A DNA stretch of 64,000 nt from contig JALQBC010000077.1 in NCBI GenBank assembly GCA_023375675.1, positions 1 to 64,000 on the forward strand, given 5' to 3'. Positions 58,142 to 64,000 of this stretch are shown piece after piece. The notes beneath the pieces are model-generated. The model did no database searches, had not been told where the DNA came from, and saw nothing but the letters and a program-made list of their open reading frames with translations. A program made the translations under genes and the position numbers. This stretch comes from Cytospora piceicola (taxonomy: Eukaryota; Ascomycota; Sordariomycetes; Diaporthales; Cytosporaceae). Position 1 is the first letter of the stretch. Each line of letters opens with the position of its first letter.

Positions 58142-61100
58142 TAAAGGTTAAGGAGTAACAATAGTTACTAGTATAATAAGCAGCACGGCGAGAACAATTA
58201 GCAGTATAACGAGCAGCACGGCAAGAACAGTCAGCAGTATAACAAGCAGTACGGCGAGAACAATTAGCAGTATAATAAGCAGTACAGTAAGCAGCATAGC
58301 AGGTCTAATAAAGCTAAACTTTCTAACGAAGATTCTTCTAATTAAGATTCTTCTAATTAAGATTCTTCTAATTAAAATAAACGCTTTAATACAGGTTCTT
58401 CTAATTAAGATAAACCTTCTAATAAAAACAGACCTTTTTAAATAAAAATACTTAAGCTCTTAAGTCGTAAGCAATTGCTCTAGTAAGTATAAAACCCTAA
58501 TACATTATAAAAACGCTTAATACGACAGATCACCTATATCCTATATACAAGACTTATCTCCTGCTTACTAGAAAGCTATAAAGACTAGAAAGAGAAATAT
58601 TTTAGCCTTTATAAACACTACTATCCTTTATCGAGAACTTAGAACATACTAAAGATATACGCATATTAGACCTAAGTAAAGCAGTAAGATTATATCTTTA
58701 GCTTAAAAAGTAACTACCTAACTAGCCTCCGGATACTTTTAGAGATAGACCGTTTATAACTACTAACGTTAGGCCGCTTAAAGGCTAAATTTATTAGTTA
58801 AGAGGACTAACACTATAGAGATAAAATCTGTATTTACACTAGTGATTCTGCTTTAAGGAAAATAGCCTTAGCTGTTTTTAATATAGACAGCTCTATTTAC
58901 CTTACCCGGTAACCTTCCGACTTTAAACAGCCGCTAGACGTTTTTACAGTTTAACAGCTAACTCTATACCTTTAAAAGTTTATCTATACTAAAGTTAATA
59001 TTACCGTAAATAATAAGATTTGTTCAGTTCTAATTTACAAAATCCCTTATATCTCTTTTACACGAGACTCGAGTACAGCCGGTATTATCTATATACTCTT
59101 CCCTCGGCTTTATACAGTTAGAAAGCATTTAACAGTTCACCTTTTAAATAAGCTATATAAGACCTTCTATAATAATCTTATTACACTAAGCTTTAAGCAG
59201 ATCGGAGGCTATTTTACCTACTATGTCTATTTAAACTTTAAGGCTTTATTCGCAGCCTTAAAGGCTGCAACCGAATCGATAGGGTAAAAACAAAGACAGG
59301 CTCAAAGTTCTAATATCCATTACAGTAAAGAGAACCTGCTTTACTTATAGTATATTATAAAGGACGCTTTACTTTAGGCTACGTCTAATGTATACTCTAA
59401 TAGTTTAAGGGATAATAGGCGCCTTATATATACTAAAGATAAAAACTCGAGTTTACTATAGCTATTCGGAGACATGATTTTACTATATAACACTAAGAAT
59501 ACTAAGCTTACTTATAAAAGTAATAGTATTTTAGCCGCTATCGATAAGTTCCTTATAAAAGGCTACTAGCATTTAAACAACCTAGCAGGTAGTAATACTA
59601 CTACAGCTCTAACAATACAACCACTAGATACTCGGCTACAGTATTTTAATATTACAGCAGAGTTTTTAACTTTAAGGCCTAGCTATACAACGCTTACTAA
59701 AGCATACTACCAATATAATACTCTACTTTTCCTAAATAGATAAGTTTATAAAGCACTATTTAGCACCGAAGATTCCGATTCCGATTCCGATACAGTTTTC
59801 GAATCCGAGCCAGAGCTAAAGTCAGAGTTAAACTTCGAACCAGAGTTAGAATTAAACCCCGAACCCAATACCTAAGGTAATAGTCAGAGTTGTTAGCGCC
59901 TACTACGAATCTCTCGATCGATAATAACAAAATACCCTCTATACCTACTTCGAGATTCTAACTATATTACCTCTAAGCTTATAAAAACAAGTCCTTTATC
60001 TAAAAGTAGCCTCTTATACATTTAGTCGTACTTAGTTTCAAAGGAAATCTTTAATATTATAAGCGTCTAGGCGTTTTAGCATAAGGGTATCTATAACCTA
60101 GGTTATAGTCCTTAGGTTTAAGTTACTATCTCTAATACTAGTTATAAAGCTAATACTAGAGTTAAAGCAGAGAACACGCTAACCTAGTTACGTCTACGCT
60201 TAGCTAGCAACCTATAAAACCTTAAATAATTTAAGTAACGGGTTAAGCTTCAGATCGCAAGATCCTTAACCCTAAAGGTTTAAGAGGCAGAGCTGTCTTA
60301 GTTACGGCTAGTCTAGGCTAATAGCACAGAGCTTAAAAGCTTTACTATAAAGGCTAACCGTAATCCCTTCTTTACTATTTCGTTATCGGAATTCACCCGG
60401 TTCTTATCTAACAACATTAATAAGCACCTACGCCTAATAGACTATATTACTGCCCTCTATAACGATAAGGAAACCCTATTCGACGCTATATCGCTATACG
60501 CGATAATAATACTTACGTTATAACAGTTTATCTTATTTAAGCATCGTCCGTTCTTTAGGTCACTTATAAAAGCTGTTACCCCTGTTATAAGTATATTTAA
60601 CGGAATAGCTAGCCTTAGAATAGAATAGTCTATAACCGATAGAAGCTTTACCTTTTTCCCTTATTATAGTATTAACTAAGATAAGCTCGCCTTTAAGAAA
60701 TCTCTCGCAGCCTGTATTGCTATACCTCTGTTATATAAGTATAGTAAGACTATAGTATACCGATAAAAGGCCTTTAACTCTATTTTACTCTTTAAGTCTA
60801 TACTAAACCTTATTCGTAACTTTAGCATCCCGTCTTAAGAAAGTAACGAGCGTTTAATAGAAATTCTAGCTTAGCTTATTATACTATAGTATAAAGAAAA
60901 CGTATTCGACGTTACGCTCGAAAAGCCCTCTCGAGCAGTTGCTATAAGCTTTAACTTCACGCTTACTAATTTATAGGGCCTTATTACGAATACTAATAAG
61001 AGACAGTTTACTCTTATAACAGGCAACCGTATATCCTATAAATATATCTCTTACTACTTTAACTAAGCTTTTACCGACGAAGAAATTACGAAAAGAGAGA

Positions 61101-61495
61101 AACGAAAAGGTATACTTAAAAGTCTATATCGGTTATTACTTAATATAGCTTCTAAAGCTATAACTAGTTATAAGTCTAGCTTTATTAAATACTTCCGGTT
61201 CTAGAATATACTTTACTAAAGATTCTTTTAACAGGTACTTACTTTCCTAAAACCAGATTAAAATAACGACGGACTATCTAATACAGTAAAGTCTTTAAGC
61301 CGCCCGGTTTTCTATACAGTAGTTCTAAAATAAGGCAAAACAGTACTATTAAATATAAACGTTAAAGACGTTATAGTACTTACGACTAAACAGCCTAAAA
61401 ACATTAAGCCGCTATAACTAAAGTATAGTATTATAAATATTAACTCGATTAAAAAGATTATAAAGGAGCTAGGAATTCGGATGTATAAGAACTAA
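58142..61495 (+). pseudogene. Gene B relic: unknown ~1,118-codon protein
   Basis: One plus-strand frame runs 3.35 kb to TAA (61,493-61,495), broken only by TAA/TAG where read. Order: a Gln/Asn-rich N-terminus with 11-residue repeats (EQHGENNQQYN type) and 5-residue DSSNQ repeats; a folded-looking block (58,690-59,700) with SLRDNRRLIYTKDKNSSLL and FGDMILLYNTKNTKLTYKS; an acidic linker (TEDSDSDSDTVFESEPE, about 59,767-59,870); and a second block (60,350-61,490) with FTRFLSNNINKHLRLIDYIT, YKENVFDVTLEKPSRA and TNTNKRQFTLITGNRISYK. Repeat lengths (33 and 15 bp) are multiples of three. The true start is uncertain, and the frame may extend left toward 57,780. It diverges from gene A. I cannot place it in a transposase, integrase, helicase or polymerase family by eye. 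Loss is through stops, not frameshifts. Confidence 0.55.
58181..58300 (+). repeat. 33-bp in-frame tandem repeat in gene B
   Basis: About 3.5 copies of a 33-bp unit (GCAGCACGGCGAGAACAATT then AGCAGTATAAC) encoding 11 residues. Directly downstream are three copies of GATTCTTCTAATTAA (15 bp, 5 codons). Variation among copies is mostly C/T and G/A. Confidence 0.8.
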
Positions 61496-61581
61496 GTACT
61501 TTCCTTAGCTTTTAGTTTTATAGAGTACTTTCTTTAGCTTTTAGTTTTATAGAGTACTTTTCTTAGCTTTTAGTTTTATAG
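61495..61581. repeat. 29-bp tandem repeat after gene B
   Basis: Three copies of a 29-bp unit (AGTACTTTCCTTAGC, then TTTTAGTTTTATAG). They begin at the gene B stop codon. The unit length is not a multiple of three, consistent with lying outside coding sequence. Confidence 0.85.
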
Positions 61582-61887
61582 TTTATTTCAGTATTATAAA
61601 ACTACTAAACTTACTATAAAATTAACCCTTAATATAAAAGCCCTTAAGTAACACAAGCCTATTCCGTAACAAATACCTACTAAGCAAGGTAATAAGAGCC
61701 TATAAGGTAACTAAAACTTATAAGGTTAAGCGGAAGTTGCTCTAAACAGGTAAGTTATTATACCCCCGGATAACCTATAATTTAGAATAAGAAAAAAGGT
61801 GTAAAAATCCCCTGTTTAATAAGCAAAAGGCAACTATATGCTAATATAAGTGTAAAAGCGGGAAAAGTTTATAAGGCTAATTAAACT
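61582..61887. other. Spacer with inverted T-like end
   Basis: No gene. From about 61,873 back to 61,775 the minus strand matches the end of block T (CCTTATAAACTTTTCCCGCT through TTATTCTAAA). Confidence 0.5.
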
Positions 61888-61951
61888 AAAGCTTAAATCA
61901 AAAAACAATCTATAGTGTAAGTCTTTCGAATACTCGCTATAAGGTTCAGAC
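61888..61951 (-). repeat. Right inverted arm (64 bp)
   Basis: Reverse complement of the left arm at 54,093-54,156. On the minus strand it begins GTCTGAACCTTATAGCGAGT and ends TTTGATTTAAGCTTT. Confidence 0.7.
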
Positions 61952-64000
61952 ATATAGATCCTCTTCTATACCTTAAGAGGTAGAAGATAAGAAATCTAAG
62001 TAATAAACAGCTTACCCTTAGCAGATTGTAGCGATAAGGCTACTCTACAGCTTATAAAACCGTTTTATAAAGTATTTAACCTTGCTCGAGTTTAAATTAT
62101 AATATACGAATTACTACCGTTTACTTTAAGACTGGTAGATTAATCGCCTGCTAAGGTATAAAGCCGAAGCCTATTCTTAAAGCTATTACGACTTTCTAGT
62201 ATAGATTCTAACTTAAAAGCGTTTAGTTATTATCTAGCTATAGAAACCTTAAGCCTAAAAGAGCAGCTTATTAACAACCTTTAGCAGGTAGATATCTCTT
62301 ATTACTATTTACTTAAAAGTTAGCTATTAGCTAGTCGTTTATAAAACCGATCTAGCAACCTTTATAAGCTATTAAACCCGAGCTTAAATTAAAAGACAAT
62401 TTATAGTATAGGTTTTCCGAATACTTGCTATAAAGTTTAGACTCTGTTCCTAGCTAAAATTAAAGAATAATCTGTAATAACAGGTTTTTTAAAGCCGCTA
62501 TAAGCTGCTAAATTATAAGGTAGCTACGGTACTCTAAGTATAGCTATTTAACGTTCCTTAAAGGTAAGCTATCGCCTATTACTCTTTACTTTAGAATTAG
62601 CTATTAGCTAGTCGCTTATAACGCCGATCTAGTAGCTTTTATAAGCTATTAAACTTAAGCTTAAATTAAAAGATAATCTATAGTATAAGTCTTCCGAATA
62701 CTCGTTATAAGGTTTAGACTCTGTTTCTAGCTAAAATTAAAGAATAATCTGTAGTAATAGGTTTTTCGAAGCCGCTATAAGCTACTAAATTATAAGGTAG
62801 CTACGGTATACCAGGTATAGCTATTTAGCGTTCTTTAAAGGCGGGTATTACCTGTTACCCTTTCGAAAAAGAGCCTATACTAGTATAACTAACGTTTTCT
62901 ACTAACGTAAGCCGTTTAAACGGCTACGTTTATAAGGTTAAAACCTACTATAAATCCCCTATAACCGAAACTCTTAATCTACTAAGCTATTTAAAAGACT
63001 ATATAACAGGAACCGTTTAAGATACGAGACCTGTTTATAACGCTACGACCGTAAAGCTGTATACTATAAACGCTTAGTTTAAAAAAGGCAGAGCTAGTAG
63101 GTTAGAATACCGCTACGCTTAAGATTTATTTAAGCTATCGTTACTATATACTACCTAGGTCTTATTACTACTATAATTATATACTCGGAAAGTACGACCG
63201 GCTATAGCTAGAAAGGGATAAGCTATAACCACGTACTAACTTTTAGTACTTAGAAAGCAGTATATCTTATAAACAGAAGGCTCTTCGGCCTAAAAACGGG
63301 GTGCTTAGTAAACTAAACAGCCTCCCCTAAGTTATTAAAAGATATATTATAGTAGGCGTAACTTAGTCGTAGTTTAAAGTTAAGCTTTTTCTAAAGCCCT
63401 TTTAGTTACCTCTTTTATAATCCCTCCGATATAAGTTTACCTCGTAGCACGTTATAGTAGGCTTTAATATATGTTTACGTAAGCTAATAAATTTATTTAT
63501 ATAGGTAATCGAAAAAATCGACTTACGTATACTAAACTTATCTCCCGGTATACACGTACCGGCTATACTTCGGGGAAATCTATACGGTCTATATCTAAGT
63601 AATATATATAACTTAGATAAAGGGCTACCTAAAAACAGCGCTAGGTAAAAGTAACGCCTTTTAATTAGTAAGGCCGGGGCTACTAGAAGTACTATTATAA
63701 GGTATATTAACTACTACTAAATCTATCACAGGCTGTATTATTCTATTAAAGATAGTATTACAGGCAGTACTAACCACTGCTAAATCTATTATAAGTCTAT
63801 TAAAAGTAATATTACAAGCAGCGTTAACTACTACTAAATACCTGCTATTAATTAGTATCAGGTCTCTAAACCCCTTATAATATAAGTACTAAACCCCTTA
63901 TTAAACTACCTAAAATTATATACTGTTATTTAAAAGGGCTATTCTAATACACCCTCTTATAGTCCCTCCGATATAAGTTTACCTCGTAGTACGCTACGGT
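61952..64000 (-). repeat. Repeat module M, inverted copy running off the right edge
   Basis: The reverse complement follows 44,470 back to about 41,600: the GATTTCTTAT/TATAGAAGAGG segment at 61,960-62,000, the roughly 0.29-kb internal duplication at about 62,320-62,880, an ATACCGG-type block at 63,400-63,580 and minisatellite at 63,690-63,840. It is cut by the window end in another ATACCGG-type block. Same family as the direct copies at 31-54 kb. Confidence 0.75.

Larger units (their letters stand above)
54093..61951. mobile_element. Inverted-repeat-bounded cassette with two divergent ORF relics
   Basis: About 7.86 kb bounded by 64-bp inverted arms. Inside each arm is further inverted similarity: CCTTATAAACTTTTCC through TTATTCTA at 54,658-54,722, and inverted at about 61,775-61,873. 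The core holds gene A (minus) and gene B (plus), diverging from a roughly 0.7-kb central spacer. Outside, repeat family M lies in direct orientation on the left and inverted on the right. The arms themselves are M-family sequence. Two readings are possible: a large element with terminal inverted repeats, or an independent element inserted between two opposed M copies. No target-site duplication could be made out. RIP is milder between 57.0 and 61.5 kb than in the flanks, as more CA and TG survive. Confidence 0.5.

Noticed and set aside
28201..64000. Starship-type giant element
   Set aside because: No DUF3435 tyrosine-recombinase captain or recognisable cargo found. The block is satellite and RIP relics.
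1..64000. tRNA and rRNA genes
   Set aside because: No cloverleaf with A and B boxes and no rRNA-like conserved stretch was noticed by eye. A tRNAscan/Infernal run would be needed to exclude them.

Overview
The window looks like part of a chromosome from a filamentous ascomycete (Pezizomycotina). The evidence is fungal gene families (a DHA2-type MFS transporter, a C48/Ulp1-type protease, a kinesin-14 motor relic), a short intron with a CTGAC-like branch site, and two AT-rich blocks in which CpA and TpG are strongly depleted while TpA is in excess. That last pattern is the mark of repeat-induced point mutation (RIP). I cannot name the species. A run of 97 N inside a GAA repeat shows this is a draft assembly.

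Layout. 1-1,150: a TAACTG hexamer array that fades rightward into RIP-like TAACTA forms, then an AT-rich block. 1,150-6,400: gene-free and GC-balanced, with microsatellites and a 321-bp MITE (3,951-4,271) that has hAT-like termini and a perfect 8-bp target duplication. 6,473-7,936: an intact hypothetical coiled-coil gene. 8,000-16,200: gene-poor, with tandem repeats and the gap. 16,242-16,863: a shattered kinesin-14 motor pseudogene. 17,714-21,139: an intact 1,141-residue protein with a C-terminal Ulp1-like protease domain (His814, Asp831, Gln911, Cys917). 21,451-27,393: a decaying run of a prolyl-4-hydroxylase-like oxygenase pseudogene, an ATP-grasp pseudogene and a frameshifted MFS transporter. 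This run could be the wreck of a small metabolic cluster.

28,200-64,000 is almost entirely RIP-mutated repeat. One family dominates. It contains 219-bp higher-order satellites built on a 24-bp monomer centred on the palindrome AAGTATACTT, a module M carrying 54/63-bp minisatellites and a cysteine/tyrosine-rich ORF relic (gene C), and a terminal block T. The family occurs from 31.4 to 54.1 kb in direct orientation and from 61.9 kb to the window end in inverted orientation. Between the two orientations, bounded by 64-bp inverted arms at 54,093 and 61,951, lies a 7.8-kb cassette. It holds two divergently oriented ORF relics (gene A, about 640 codons, minus strand; gene B, about 1,118 codons, plus strand). 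Both read in a single frame broken only by TAA/TAG codons, as expected if Gln and Trp codons were hit by RIP. I recognise neither protein family, so this cassette is my best candidate for an undescribed mobile element.

How the parts work together: only the 6.5-kb and 17.7-kb genes look functional. The rest is best read as a RIP-silenced heterochromatic island (dispersed, subtelomeric or pericentromeric) with genes decaying beside it.
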